Positions 1 to 7,813 of a DNA stretch of 64,000 nt are shown piece by piece (positions within the stretch are counted from its first letter, which is position 1; each line of letters opens with the position of its first letter). The DNA lies in the NCBI GenBank assembly GCA_016214125.1, contig JACRPC010000010.1, positions 1-64,000 on the forward strand. The letters are read 5' to 3'. The notes beneath the pieces are model-generated. The model ran no database searches. It saw only the letters and a list, made by a program, of their open reading frames with translations, and was not told where the DNA came from. The stretch is from Rhodospirillales bacterium. GTDB taxonomy: Bacteria; Pseudomonadota; Alphaproteobacteria; Rhodospirillales; WMHbin7. The translations under genes were made by a program, and so were the position numbers.

Positions 1-135
1 GACGAACGTCGCCCCCCCCGTCTCCGCCAGAACCTTGGTGATCGCCGCCGTCAACGACGTCTTGCCGTGGTCGACGTGCCCGATCGTACCCACGTTGCAG
101 TGCGGCTTCGTCCGCTCGAATTTCGCCTTCGCCAT
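1..135 (-). CDS. tuf: Elongation factor Tu, N-terminal fragment (runs off the window)
   Basis: Reading leftwards from an ATG at 135, the first 45 codons give an EF-Tu amino terminus (begins [20 protein letters not shown]) with the P-loop [10 protein letters not shown] at about residues 19-28. EF-Tu is the GTPase that delivers aminoacyl-tRNA to the ribosome. The rest of the gene lies beyond the left edge, so this is a truncation by the window. It follows tRNA-Tyr and tRNA-Gly on the same strand, a common alphaproteobacterial order, and is probably transcribed with them. Confidence 0.95.
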   Translation of the reverse strand, partial: MAKAKFERTKPHCNVGTIGHVDHGKTSLTAAITKVLAETGGATFV

Positions 136-203
136 GATCCTAACGCTCCCGTGCGCTTATCGATCTCGTTTCGTCGTTCCGGCCCGCCTGGGCGACAATC
201 GGA

Positions 204-277
204 TGGAGCGGGTGAAGGGAATCGAACCCTCGCAGCCAGCTTGGAAGGCTGGAGCTCTACCACTGAGCTACACCCGC
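204..277 (-). tRNA. tRNA-Gly (anticodon UCC)
   Basis: The reverse strand folds as a 74-nt cloverleaf. The acceptor stem is GCGGGTG/CACCCGC, the D-stem GCTC/GAGC, the anticodon loop CTTCCAA (anticodon TCC), and the T-loop TTCGATT. The 3' CCA is encoded (204-206). It lies between tRNA-Tyr and tuf. Confidence 0.96.
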
Positions 278-384
278 CCAGCTTCCCGATTGCCCGTCCC
301 GCGCGACCTCCTCGTGCCCTTCCGTCGCCAACCAAGAGACGCGGGCCGCGATCTCCTGGAACCGGTTTCCCCCTGGCCTGCCGG

Positions 385-470
385 TGGTGGAGGGGGAAGG
401 ATTCGAACCTTCGTAGACATCAGTCGGCAGATTTACAGTCTGCTGCCATTGACCGCTCGGCCACCCCTCC
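385..470 (-). tRNA. tRNA-Tyr (anticodon GUA)
   Basis: The reverse strand gives an 86-nt class II tRNA with acceptor stem GGAGGGG/CCCCTCC, anticodon loop CTGTAAA (anticodon GTA), the long variable arm expected for tyrosine, T-loop TTCGAAT, and an encoded CCA (385-387). It is the first transcribed element of the tRNA-Tyr, tRNA-Gly, tuf group. Confidence 0.96.
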
Positions 471-505
471 GCGCCACCCGGCCAGCCGGCGCGACGGAAG
501 CCGGA

Positions 506-534
506 AAGATTGTGGAATCGCCGCCCCTTGTCAA
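506..534 (-). promoter_or_regulatory. Sigma-70 promoter for the tRNA-Tyr/tRNA-Gly/tuf unit
   Basis: On the reverse strand there is a perfect -35 box TTGACA (529-534), a 17-nt spacer and a -10-like AATCTT (506-511). This would start transcription about 25-30 nt before the tRNA-Tyr 5' end. The -10 is imperfect, but the spacing and position fit well. Confidence 0.6.
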
Positions 535-629
535 CGTCAAAAGACGGGCCTAAACAACACACACCCCACCGCGCCCTTGGATTAGGGTCGGCAAGGTGAA
601 GAGCCGCACTCTCTAGCACAGGGGACGTC

Positions 630-1451
630 ATGAGTAAAGATCATCGCACCAACAAGCCCAAAGGCCGGTTTTTCCGGCCCCAACGCGGCACCCAGAGCCC
701 TTCGGCCCGCCTCAAGCTAGCCGGCGGCCTCTGGCTGTTCGGCCTGCATGCGGTTCGCGCCGCCCTTTTAAACCCTGAAAGGGTGAAAAAACGTCTGATC
801 TGCACAGCCGAAGCGTTAAGAGCCCTGGAAGGAGCCCTGCCCGCCGGTTTGGCGGTCGAGGCCACCGAACGGGCGGCGCTGGACGCCACCCTGCCCACGG
901 GCACCGTCCATCAGGGGGTGGCGCTCTTGGTCGAGCCCCTGCCCGAGGTTACGGTGGGCGATATCGCCCGCTCCGCCAGCCTGCGCCCGAAATCGGTGGT
1001 GCTGGCGCTCGATCAGGTGACCGATCCGCACAATGTGGGCGCCGTCCTGCGCTCGGCCGCCGGCTTGGGGGCGCTGGCGGTGCTGATCACCGACCGCCAC
1101 GCCCCGGCCGAGACCGGCACCCTGGCCAAGGCCGCCTCTGGCGGTCTCGAGGCGGTGCCGCTGGTCCGCGTCGTCAATCTCGCCCGCGCCATTCTGGAAT
1201 TGAAGGCCGAGGCCGGGTTCCGTCTCTTGGGTCTCGACGCGGCGGCCGAAACCACCTTGGCGGCCGCCGCCAAGGGCGAGCGGACGCTTCTGGTGCTGGG
1301 CTCGGAAGGCGAAGGCATGCGCCGGCTGGTCAAGGAGAGCTGCGATCAATTGGTCCGCCTGCCGATGGTGGGTTCGGGGCCGGTCGACAGCTTGAACGTC
1401 TCCAACGCCGCCGCCATCGCGCTTTATGAAATGGTGCGCCTGGAAGATTAG
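630..1451 (+). CDS. rlmB: 23S rRNA (guanosine-2'-O)-methyltransferase RlmB, SpoU family
   Basis: This 273-residue protein is a TrmH/SpoU-type SAM-dependent 2'-O-methyltransferase, of the family that methylates G2251 in 23S rRNA. A small N-terminal substrate-binding region (about residues 30-110) precedes the knotted SPOUT domain. The three family motifs are present: VTDPHNVGAVLRSA (motif 1), LVLGSEGEGMRRLV (motif 2) and VDSLNVSNAAAIALYE (motif 3). The first ~25 residues are basic, a common extension in alphaproteobacteria. The start is the ATG preceded by AGGGGACG. It is transcribed away from the tRNA cluster. Confidence 0.93.
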   Translation: MSKDHRTNKPKGRFFRPQRGTQSPSARLKLAGGLWLFGLHAVRAALLNPERVKKRLICTAEALRALEGALPAGLAVEATERAALDATLPTGTVHQGVALLVEPLPEVTVGDIARSASLRPKSVVLALDQVTDPHNVGAVLRSAAGLGALAVLITDRHAPAETGTLAKAASGGLEAVPLVRVVNLARAILELKAEAGFRLLGLDAAAETTLAAAAKGERTLLVLGSEGEGMRRLVKESCDQLVRLPMVGSGPVDSLNVSNAAAIALYEMVRLED

Positions 1452-1549
1452 AGCGGCGTGCGTTTTTTTGACGCTCGACGCGAAAGGCGGTCCTTGCGGC
1501 CGCGGCCAAGCGCGCGGAGGCGCGCGCCCGGCGAGGCCAAACAAAAAGC

Positions 1550-1584
1550 TAGAGCCCGATGCAGATTTTCTGCATCGGGCTCTA
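1550..1584. repeat. Perfect 16-bp inverted repeat (3-nt loop)
   Basis: The arms at 1550-1565 and 1569-1584 are perfectly complementary around a TTT loop. The left arm reads TAGAGCCCGATGCAGA. No T-run follows on either strand. It lies between rlmB and the real terminator hairpin and looks more like a dispersed palindromic element than a plain terminator, which needs a genome-wide search to confirm. Confidence 0.7.
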
Positions 1585-1597
1585 AAGCGGGAAAAAG

Positions 1598-1625
1598 AAA
1601 AGGCGGGGTTTCGGCCCCGCCTTTT
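1598..1625. terminator. Bidirectional rho-independent terminator between rlmB and pntB
   Basis: The stem AGGCGGGG/CCCCGCCT (1601-1608 with 1615-1622) has a 6-nt loop. It is flanked by an A-run on the left and a T-run on the right, so it can end transcription of the convergent rlmB and pntB. Confidence 0.8.
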
Positions 1626-1660
1626 CCCCTGCGCCGCCCCGATCCGGAGCGGCTGAACGA

Positions 1661-3058
1661 TCAGGCGTTGAGCGCCTGGACGACCTCCTCGGTCATCTTC
1701 TTGGCGTCGCCGAACAGCATCATGGTGTTGTCGCGGAAGAACAGCTCGTTGTCGACGCCGGCATAGCCCGACGCCATCGAGCGCTTGATGAACAGCACCG
1801 TCTTCGCCTTCTCGACGTCGAGGATCGGCATGCCGTAGATCGGGCTGGCCGGATCGGTCTTCGCCGCCGGGTTGGTGACGTCGTTGGCGCCGATCACGTA
1901 AGCCACGTCGGCGGTGCCGAATTCGTGGTTGATCTCTTCCAGCTCGAACACCTCGTCATAGGGCACGTTGGCCTCGGCCAAAAGCACGTTCATGTGGCCG
2001 GGCATGCGGCCGGCCACCGGATGGATGGCGTAGCGCACATCCACCCCTTCCCGCTTCAGGATGTCGGCCATCTCGCGCAGCGCGTGCTGGGCCTGGGCCA
2101 CCGCCATGCCGTAGCCCGGCACCACGATCACCTTGGAGGCGTTCTTCATGATGAAGGCGGCGTCCTCGGCCGAGCCGGCCTTGACCGCGCCCTTGGGACC
2201 GCCCGCCGCCGCCGAAGCCGCCACGCCCTCGCCGCCGAAGCCGCCCAGGATGACGTTGAAGATCGAGCGGTTCATGCCCTTGCACATGACGTAGGACAGA
2301 ATGGCGCCCGATGAGCCGACCAGCGCGCCGGTGACGATCAACAGCACGTTGGAAAGGGTGAAGCCGATGCCGCAGGCCGCCCAACCGGAATAGGAGTTGA
2401 GCATCGAGATCACCACCGGCATGTCGGCGCCGCCGATCGGCAGGATCAAGAGGAAGCCCAAGGCCAGCGCGACGATGACGAGCAAGAAATAGGCGGTGTA
2501 GGATTCGCTCTTGGCGAACCAGGCGATCAGGAGCACCAACGCGACGCCCAAGGCGGCGTTCAGGGGGTGCTGCATGGGGAAGACCAGCGGATTGCCGGTC
2601 ATCAGGCCTTGCAGCTTGGCAAAGGCGATGATCGAGCCGGTGAAGGTGATGGCGCCGATCGCGCTGCCCAGACTCATCTCGATGAGCGAACCCATGCCGA
2701 TCTTGCCCGGCACCCCGATGCCGTAGGAGGCGGGCGCGAGCAGGGCGGCGGTGGCGATGAAGACGGCGGCCAGGCCGACCAGGCTGTGGAAGGCGGCGAC
2801 CAATTGCGGCAGCGCCGTCATCTGGATCTTCTTGGCGGTGACGGTGCCGATGGCGCCGCCAATCGCAATGCCGACCACGATCACCGTGTAGCTGAGCACG
2901 CCCGGCATCATCAAGGTGGTGAGGATGGCCACCGCCATGCCGGCGATACCCCAGACGTTGCCGGCCCGGGCCGTCACCGGCGAGGCCAGGCCGCGCAGCG
3001 CCATGATGAAGCAGACGGCGGCGATCAGATAGGCGAAGGCGGCAAAATTCTCGGACAC
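1661..3058 (-). CDS. pntB: NAD(P) transhydrogenase subunit beta
   Basis: This 465-residue subunit carries the membrane domain (many hydrophobic helices over about residues 1-270) and the NADP-binding domain III, with the diagnostic VPGYGMAVAQAQHA near residue 310 and a C-terminal ANDVTNPAA segment. With the two PntA subunits it forms the proton-translocating transhydrogenase that makes NADPH from NADH. The start chosen is GTG at 3058 (VSENFAAFAYLIAA), with GGAGG about 8 nt upstream. The open frame extends further upstream, but that stretch lacks family similarity. It is last in the three-gene pnt operon. Confidence 0.94.
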   Translation of the reverse strand: MSENFAAFAYLIAAVCFIMALRGLASPVTARAGNVWGIAGMAVAILTTLMMPGVLSYTVIVVGIAIGGAIGTVTAKKIQMTALPQLVAAFHSLVGLAAVFIATAALLAPASYGIGVPGKIGMGSLIEMSLGSAIGAITFTGSIIAFAKLQGLMTGNPLVFPMQHPLNAALGVALVLLIAWFAKSESYTAYFLLVIVALALGFLLILPIGGADMPVVISMLNSYSGWAACGIGFTLSNVLLIVTGALVGSSGAILSYVMCKGMNRSIFNVILGGFGGEGVAASAAAGGPKGAVKAGSAEDAAFIMKNASKVIVVPGYGMAVAQAQHALREMADILKREGVDVRYAIHPVAGRMPGHMNVLLAEANVPYDEVFELEEINHEFGTADVAYVIGANDVTNPAAKTDPASPIYGMPILDVEKAKTVLFIKRSMASGYAGVDNELFFRDNTMMLFGDAKKMTEEVVQALNA

Positions 3059-3068
3059 GGGTCGCCTC

Positions 3069-3476
3069 CTACTTCTGCTTCTTCTTGAACATGGCAAGCA
3101 TCCTTTGGGTGACGATGAAGCCCCCGAAGATGTTGACGCTGGCCAGCACGACGGCAAGGAAGCCCATCACCTTGGCGGCCGAGAAGCCGGCCGGTCCGGC
3201 GGCGATCAGGGCGCCCACGATCACCACCGAGGAGACCGCGTTGGTGACGCTCATCAACGGCGAGTGCAGGGCCGGGGTGACGCCCCAGACCACGTAGTAG
3301 CCGACGAACACCGCCAGAACGAAGACGGTGAGAAGCGAGATGAAGGCCGAGCCGCCGCCCGCCGTCTGCTGGGTGAGCAAGGTCGCCTGATTGGCCAGCG
3401 CGGCCGCGTCTTGGGCCATCTGGCCGGCCTGATTGGCGAGCTTGGTCGCCGCTTCGACGATGGAATTGGGATTCAT
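3069..3476 (-). CDS. pntAB: NAD(P) transhydrogenase subunit alpha, membrane part (alpha-2)
   Basis: This 135-residue protein is the membrane segment of the alpha subunit. An Ala/Gln-rich soluble lead of about 45 residues is followed by three or four transmembrane helices ([19 protein letters not shown] and later segments), ending in a basic KKKQK tail. Splitting PntA into soluble and membrane polypeptides is typical of Rhodospirillum-type enzymes. The ATG at 3476 overlaps the pntAA stop by one base, with GGAGGA upstream. A GTG one codon earlier is an alternative. pntB follows after 10 nt. Confidence 0.92.
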   Translation of the reverse strand: MNPNSIVEAATKLANQAGQMAQDAAALANQATLLTQQTAGGGSAFISLLTVFVLAVFVGYYVVWGVTPALHSPLMSVTNAVSSVVIVGALIAAGPAGFSAAKVMGFLAVVLASVNIFGGFIVTQRMLAMFKKKQK

Positions 3477-4618
3477 CACTGTCCTCCTTCGCCGGTCAGG
3501 GCCGGGTGCACGACCTTGCCGTCATGCGCCACCAGGGCGCCCTTGACGATTTCGTCGTCAAAATTGATCTTCAGCGCCTTGGTCTCCTTGTCGACCAGGG
3601 GCTGGAGGAAGTTGAGCAGGTTCTTGGCGTAGAGCGTGCTGGCGTCGACCGCGATGCGCGAGGCCATGTTGGAATGGCCGACCAGGGTGACGCCGTGCTT
3701 GACCACCACCTGATCGAGTTCCGACAATTCGCAATTGCCGCCCATCTCGACCGCCAGGTCGACGATCACCGCGCCCGGCCGCATGCCCTTGACCATCTCG
3801 GCGGTGACCAGGCGGGGCGCCGGCTTGCCGGGAATGAGGGCGGTGCAGATGATGATGTCGGCTTTCTTGACCGCATCGGCCAGCACCTCGGCCTGCTTCT
3901 TCTTGTATTCTTCGCCCATCTCCTTGGCGTAACCGCCCGAAGTCTCGGCCGCCTTCATCGCGCTTTCGTCGACCATGACGAATTTGCCGCCCAGCGATTC
4001 GACCTGTTCCTTGGCGGCGGCGCGCACGTCGTAGGCATAGACGACGGCGCCCAACCGCTTGGCGGTGGCGATGGCCTGAAGACCGGCGACGCCGGCGCCC
4101 AGGATCAAGGCCTTGGCCGGCGCCACGGTGCCGGCCGCCGTCATCATCATGGGAAAGCCTCGGCCATAGACGGCGGCGGCGTCGATCACCGCCCGGTAGC
4201 CGGCCAAATTGGCCTGCGAGGACAAGATGTCCATGCTCTGGGCGCGGGTGATGCGCGGCACCAGCTCCATGGCGAAGGCGGTCAGGCCCGCCTTGGCGTA
4301 GGCCTCGACCTCGGCCTTGTTGACCAGGGCCGCCAGGTTGGCGATCAGCACCGCCCCCTTCTTCATCAGCCCCACTTCCTCGGGCAGCGGCCTGGCCACC
4401 TTGAGGACGATGTCGGCATCGGCCAGCAGGCTCTTGGCGTCGGCGGCCAGACTGGCGCCGGCCCCCTGGAAGGCCTCGTCGGGCACGGCCGAGCCCGAGC
4501 CGGCGCCGGCTTCCACCGCCACCGAAAATCCCAAGCCGATGAATTTCTTGACCGTGTCGGGCGAGGCGGCGACCCGCAACTCCCCCGTGCGCCGTTCCTT
4601 GGGAATGGCGATCTTCAT
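3476..4618 (-). CDS. pntAA: NAD(P) transhydrogenase subunit alpha, soluble NAD(H)-binding part (alpha-1)
   Basis: This 380-residue protein has the AlaDH/PNT N-terminal domain (begins [20 protein letters not shown]) and a Rossmann NAD-binding domain with [18 protein letters not shown] near residue 170. It binds NADH in the cytoplasm and passes hydride to domain III of PntB. The start is the ATG at 4618, with GGAGGA about 8 nt upstream. The upstream in-frame extension is not family-like. It is first in pntAA-pntAB-pntB and divergent from the gene at 4777. Confidence 0.94.
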   Translation of the reverse strand: MKIAIPKERRTGELRVAASPDTVKKFIGLGFSVAVEAGAGSGSAVPDEAFQGAGASLAADAKSLLADADIVLKVARPLPEEVGLMKKGAVLIANLAALVNKAEVEAYAKAGLTAFAMELVPRITRAQSMDILSSQANLAGYRAVIDAAAVYGRGFPMMMTAAGTVAPAKALILGAGVAGLQAIATAKRLGAVVYAYDVRAAAKEQVESLGGKFVMVDESAMKAAETSGGYAKEMGEEYKKKQAEVLADAVKKADIIICTALIPGKPAPRLVTAEMVKGMRPGAVIVDLAVEMGGNCELSELDQVVVKHGVTLVGHSNMASRIAVDASTLYAKNLLNFLQPLVDKETKALKINFDDEIVKGALVAHDGKVVHPALTGEGGQ

Positions 4619-4776
4619 GTCGTGACATCCTCCGTGGATGAATCCCGGCAACACCATGCCCCCTCTGGGGGCATTTGCCAAGGGGCGGAATACTTGACGC
4701 AGCCAAGGGGGCTTCCCACCTTATAAGGGACGGGTGCAAGGTGATCGCATCGGGGCCTTAATGGCGGAGGCGGAGG

Positions 4777-5217
4777 ATGAGCGGCTTGATCGAAAATTTT
4801 CCCCAAGATGGCGTGGTCACCGTCAACCGGGTGATCTTGAAACCGGTTTTCACCATCGACGATCTCGAGGAGCGGGTGGCGCTTCTGTGCGAGAACGTCA
4901 AGACCTACCATTCGGAAACCGGTTTCATCGGCGGCTTCGTCGCCTTGAACAGCGGAAGCATTTCCAACGAAGGCTCGACGGTCGGCCAGGCGCTCGATAG
5001 CCCCTGCAAGGGCAAGGAGGCCCTGATCGTCACCTTCTGGCGAAGCTTCGAGGAGCACGAATCCTCGCACAAGAGCCCCACCTTCCAGCCGCTCTTCAAG
5101 AAGGTTCTGGAGTTGTGCGAGAACGGTAACGAGGAAATCGCCTATTCCATGTTGTGGTCGGGCAAGGCCTATTCGCCCGAGGATGCCGCCAAGGCGCGAG
5201 CCAGCAAGGCGGCCTAG
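4777..5217 (+). CDS. Small protein resembling antibiotic-biosynthesis-monooxygenase (dimeric alpha/beta barrel) proteins
   Basis: This 146-residue cytoplasmic protein has no signal peptide or membrane segment. An early strand-helix pattern (VTVNRVILKP, then DDLEERVALLCENVK) is followed by ETGFIGG and a tract FWRSFEEHESSHKSPTFQ. That tract resembles the 'W.s.ee...H..s..f' signature of ABM-type ferredoxin-like barrels. I do not recognise a specific function. The start is the ATG with GGCGGAGG directly upstream. The gene is alone, divergent from the pnt operon and convergent with the TRAP receptor. The ABM assignment is by pattern only. Confidence 0.6.
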   Translation: MSGLIENFPQDGVVTVNRVILKPVFTIDDLEERVALLCENVKTYHSETGFIGGFVALNSGSISNEGSTVGQALDSPCKGKEALIVTFWRSFEEHESSHKSPTFQPLFKKVLELCENGNEEIAYSMLWSGKAYSPEDAAKARASKAA

Positions 5218-5221
5218 CGGC

Positions 5222-5275
5222 CTTCAGCGCCTGTTCGCCGCCAGGGCGCTTCAGCGCGTGTTTGCCGCCAGCGCG
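5222..5275. repeat. Tandem 27-bp duplication of the 3' end of the TRAP receptor gene
   Basis: Two adjacent 27-nt units (5222-5248 and 5249-5275) match at 24 of 27 positions. The right unit encodes the last residues and stop of the dctP-type gene. The left unit repeats them, stop included, just beyond the gene. Confidence 0.75.
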
Positions 5276-6279
5276 GCATCGATCAGATCTTTGCCGATTT
5301 CGGGCTCGAACCGGCGCCAGACCGGCTCCATGGCTTGGCGCCACAGCGCCAGTTCGCCCTGCGACAGGCGGATGATTTCGGCCCCGTCCTTCTGGATGCG
5401 TCGGCGGTCCTGATCGTTCAGCTCGGCGGCAAGATCGGCGTTATCAAGCGTGATCTTGGTCAGAACCACTTCGAGATTGAGCCGCACCAGGGCGGGCAGC
5501 GAATCCCAAAACCGGGTGCTGGTCACCATCAGATATTCCAGGGGGGCGTGATTGGTCTCGGTCACATGGCGCTGGCGCTTGTGGAAACCTTGGCTGGCGA
5601 TGTTGGACCAGGTGTTTTCCTGCGCCTCGACGGCGCCCTTCTCCACCGCCTCGCCGACCCGGGCGAAATCCAGGCGGACCGGGTTGGCGCCCAGCGCGCG
5701 GAATTGGGCCTCGATGACGTCGGAATCCTGTAAGCGCACCGCCAGGCCGCGCAGATTCTCGGGCCGGCGCAGCGGGCGGGTGGCGATCATCTGCTTCATG
5801 CCGTTGTGCAGGAAGGCCAGACCGCGGATGCCCCGGTCGGTCATCGCACCAAGCAAGGCGAGGCCGGCCGGACCGTTCTGGAAACGGTCGATGGCGCGGA
5901 CGCCGTCGAACAGGAAGGGCAGATCGAAAACCCGCAGCTTCTTGGTGTAGGGTTCGAATTTGGACAGCGAGGGCGCCAGGATTTCCACCTTGCCCCCCAA
6001 CAGGGCCGCCATCTCATCGGCGTCGGAAAAGAGGGTGCCGTTGGGGTAAACCTCGACCCTCACCTTAGTGCCCAGGCGTTTTTCCGCCTCGCGCTTGAAG
6101 GCCAGCGCCGCCTGACCTTTCGGCGTGCCCTCGGCCACGACATGCGAAAACCGAATCCGAATCGGTTCCTCGGCGCGGGCGGAATGTCCGTAAAGAATGG
6201 CAAACGCCAGAAAAACCAACCCGGCCGCCCTCGCCGTTTCGAACCCCCCAAAAAAACTTCGGCTTGATTTACTGTTCAT
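5251..6279 (-). CDS. TRAP transporter substrate-binding protein, DctP family
   Basis: This 342-residue periplasmic receptor starts with a signal peptide (hydrophobic GLVFLAFAILYGHSARA, cleavage near residue 36). The DctP fold follows: IRIRFSHVVAEGTPKG, then FDLPFLFDG, the conserved GLAFLHNGMKQM stretch, and AVEKGAVEAQENTWSN. Such proteins capture small carboxylates for the DctQ/DctM membrane partners. No dctQ or dctM gene is adjacent, so it is an orphan receptor. The start is ATG with TTGGAG upstream. The 3' end has been tandemly duplicated. Confidence 0.88.
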   Translation of the reverse strand: MNSKSSRSFFGGFETARAAGLVFLAFAILYGHSARAEEPIRIRFSHVVAEGTPKGQAALAFKREAEKRLGTKVRVEVYPNGTLFSDADEMAALLGGKVEILAPSLSKFEPYTKKLRVFDLPFLFDGVRAIDRFQNGPAGLALLGAMTDRGIRGLAFLHNGMKQMIATRPLRRPENLRGLAVRLQDSDVIEAQFRALGANPVRLDFARVGEAVEKGAVEAQENTWSNIASQGFHKRQRHVTETNHAPLEYLMVTSTRFWDSLPALVRLNLEVVLTKITLDNADLAAELNDQDRRRIQKDGAEIIRLSQGELALWRQAMEPVWRRFEPEIGKDLIDAALAANTR

Positions 6280-6350
6280 AGAATTTATTTACTCCAATTC
6301 TATCATCGGCTCACTGGTCGTTTTCTAACGGATATTGCGCTAGCCAAGCC

Positions 6351-6364
6351 ATGACCTGGATCAA
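6351..6364. promoter_or_regulatory. Possible FNR/CRP-type operator
   Basis: The sequence ATGACCTGGATCAA matches the right half of the FNR consensus TTGAT-N4-ATCAA fully and the left half in three of five positions. It sits in the divergent spacer, 72 nt before the TRAP receptor start and about 175 nt before the OmpA-type gene. It is a sequence resemblance only. Confidence 0.35.
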
Positions 6365-6539
6365 GTGTGTAATAAAACAAAACGCTATTTATTCCAATTC
6401 CTCTCTGTTGCCAATTTGCAACAGCCTGGGATCGGATGGGTTTGGGGGGCGCTTATCGGGGCTCCTACGGGTTGCGAATCTTGGGCATTGATTGATAAAA
6501 AGGTCATGAATTGGATTCGCGAACAGGCAGGACCACAAG

Positions 6540-7625
6540 ATGAGCGGGATGAAGATCAAGATCGGCGTGTTGAGTGCGGCCCTAGTGGCCCTGGTGGCGG
6601 GCTCCGCCCAGGCCCAGACCAATGGCTGGTATGCCGGCCTGATGGGCGGCTGGAACTATCTCCAGGACAGCGACGTGTCACCCTCGGGCTTTTCCGGCAA
6701 TGTCGATTTCGACCACGGCTTCGGCGTGCTCGGCAATGTCGGCTATGGCTGGGGCAAGTACCGCCTCGAAGGCGAGTTGGGCTATCGCCGCAACGGCGCC
6801 GATTCGGTGAGCGGCTCCAACACCGGCGTCGGCACCGGCGGCGCTTCGGGCAGCGCCTGGTCGACCAGCCTGATGCTGAACGGCCTTTACGACATCCCGA
6901 TCGATTTCCCGGTCAAGCCGCATGTCGGCGCCGGCATCGGTCTGGCGCGGGTCGATTTCGACGGCATCAAGACTTCGGGCGGCACTTTCGCAAACGGCAG
7001 CGACTGGACCTTCGCCTATCAGGGCATCGCCGGCTTGGGCTGGGATATCGATCCCGCTTGGCGGCTCAATCTCGACTACCGCTATTTCGCCACGCTCGAC
7101 GTTGACGTGACGAGCAACGGCCGCTCGGCCGACGCCGAATACCGGAATCATTCGGTGATGCTGGGCTTCGCCTACCGCTTCGGCCAACCGGCGCCCAAGC
7201 CGCAACCGGTGGCGGCGCCCGCGCCCGCACCGATGGCGCAACCGGCTCCGCCGCCGCCTCCGCCGCCGGCCGCCCCGGCTCCGGCCCGCCCGGCGCCGCG
7301 CAACTTCCTGGTCTTCTTCGATTGGGACAAGGCCGACATCACGGCCGAGGCGCAGAAGATCATTGAGCAGGCGGTGGCCTACACCAAGCAGGGCAATTTC
7401 GCCCGCGTCGAACTGGTCGGTCACGCCGACCGCTCGGGCACCAACAAGTACAACATGGCCTTGAGCCTGCGCCGTGCCAACGCAGTCAAGGCGGCGATGG
7501 TCAAGCTTGGCCTGGGCGCCAACGCCATTGGCCTTACCGGCAAGGGCGAAGAGCAGCCCTTGGTTCCCACCGCCGACGGCGTACGCGAGCCGCAGAACCG
7601 CCGGGTGGAGATCCTGCTGCCCTGA
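6540..7625 (+). CDS. OmpA-type outer-membrane protein (beta-barrel plus peptidoglycan-binding domain)
   Basis: This 361-residue protein has a signal peptide (MKIKIGVLSAALVALVAGSAQA), then an 8-stranded OmpA-like barrel of about 190 residues with alternating Gly/aromatic strands (NGWYAGLMGGWNY and similar). A Pro/Ala-rich hinge (about residues 220-255) follows, then an OmpA/MotB C-terminal domain with VELVGHADRSGTNKYNMALS and RRVEILLP. It would tether the outer membrane to peptidoglycan. ATG 6549 is a possible internal start. It is monocistronic, ending in a strong terminator. It is divergent from the TRAP receptor across an AT-rich spacer. Confidence 0.9.
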   Translation: MSGMKIKIGVLSAALVALVAGSAQAQTNGWYAGLMGGWNYLQDSDVSPSGFSGNVDFDHGFGVLGNVGYGWGKYRLEGELGYRRNGADSVSGSNTGVGTGGASGSAWSTSLMLNGLYDIPIDFPVKPHVGAGIGLARVDFDGIKTSGGTFANGSDWTFAYQGIAGLGWDIDPAWRLNLDYRYFATLDVDVTSNGRSADAEYRNHSVMLGFAYRFGQPAPKPQPVAAPAPAPMAQPAPPPPPPPAAPAPARPAPRNFLVFFDWDKADITAEAQKIIEQAVAYTKQGNFARVELVGHADRSGTNKYNMALSLRRANAVKAAMVKLGLGANAIGLTGKGEEQPLVPTADGVREPQNRRVEILLP

Positions 7626-7657
7626 TCGGGCAAGGCTTTCCTACCGATCGTCTAGGC

Positions 7658-7690
7658 AAACGGCCCCCTTGCGGGGCCGTTTCGCTTTTT
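7658..7690 (+). terminator. Rho-independent terminator after the OmpA-type gene
   Basis: The stem ACGGCCCC/GGGGCCGT (7660-7667 with 7673-7680) has a 5-nt loop and is followed by TTTCGCTTTTT. Confidence 0.85.
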
Positions 7691-7765
7691 GGGGAAAAGT
7701 CGGGCGATCCTTGCGATTCCCCCTTCCGTAAAGACCCGGCTTTCGAGTAGCTTTCGTCCGGGCCA

Positions 7766-7805
7766 CGACCTCCCAACGGGTCGCGACCCTTCTGCAACGG
7801 AAGGG
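7766..7805 (+). ncRNA. serC leader: two tandem hairpins resembling the alphaproteobacterial serC RNA motif
   Basis: Just before serC, hairpin 1 pairs CGACC (7766-7770) with GGTCG (7779-7783), and hairpin 2 pairs CCCTTC (7787-7792) with GAAGGG (7800-7805). Hairpin 2 contains the serC Shine-Dalgarno (AAGGGG), so its folding could mask translation initiation. A short two-hairpin element upstream of serC is described in Alphaproteobacteria. The match to it is from memory of its general layout, not an alignment. Confidence 0.55.
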
Positions 7806-7813
7806 GAAGATCG

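Noticed and set aside
4694-4726. TTGACG and TTATAA as a promoter for the gene at 4777
   Set aside because: The spacer is 21 nt, too long for a normal sigma-70 promoter.
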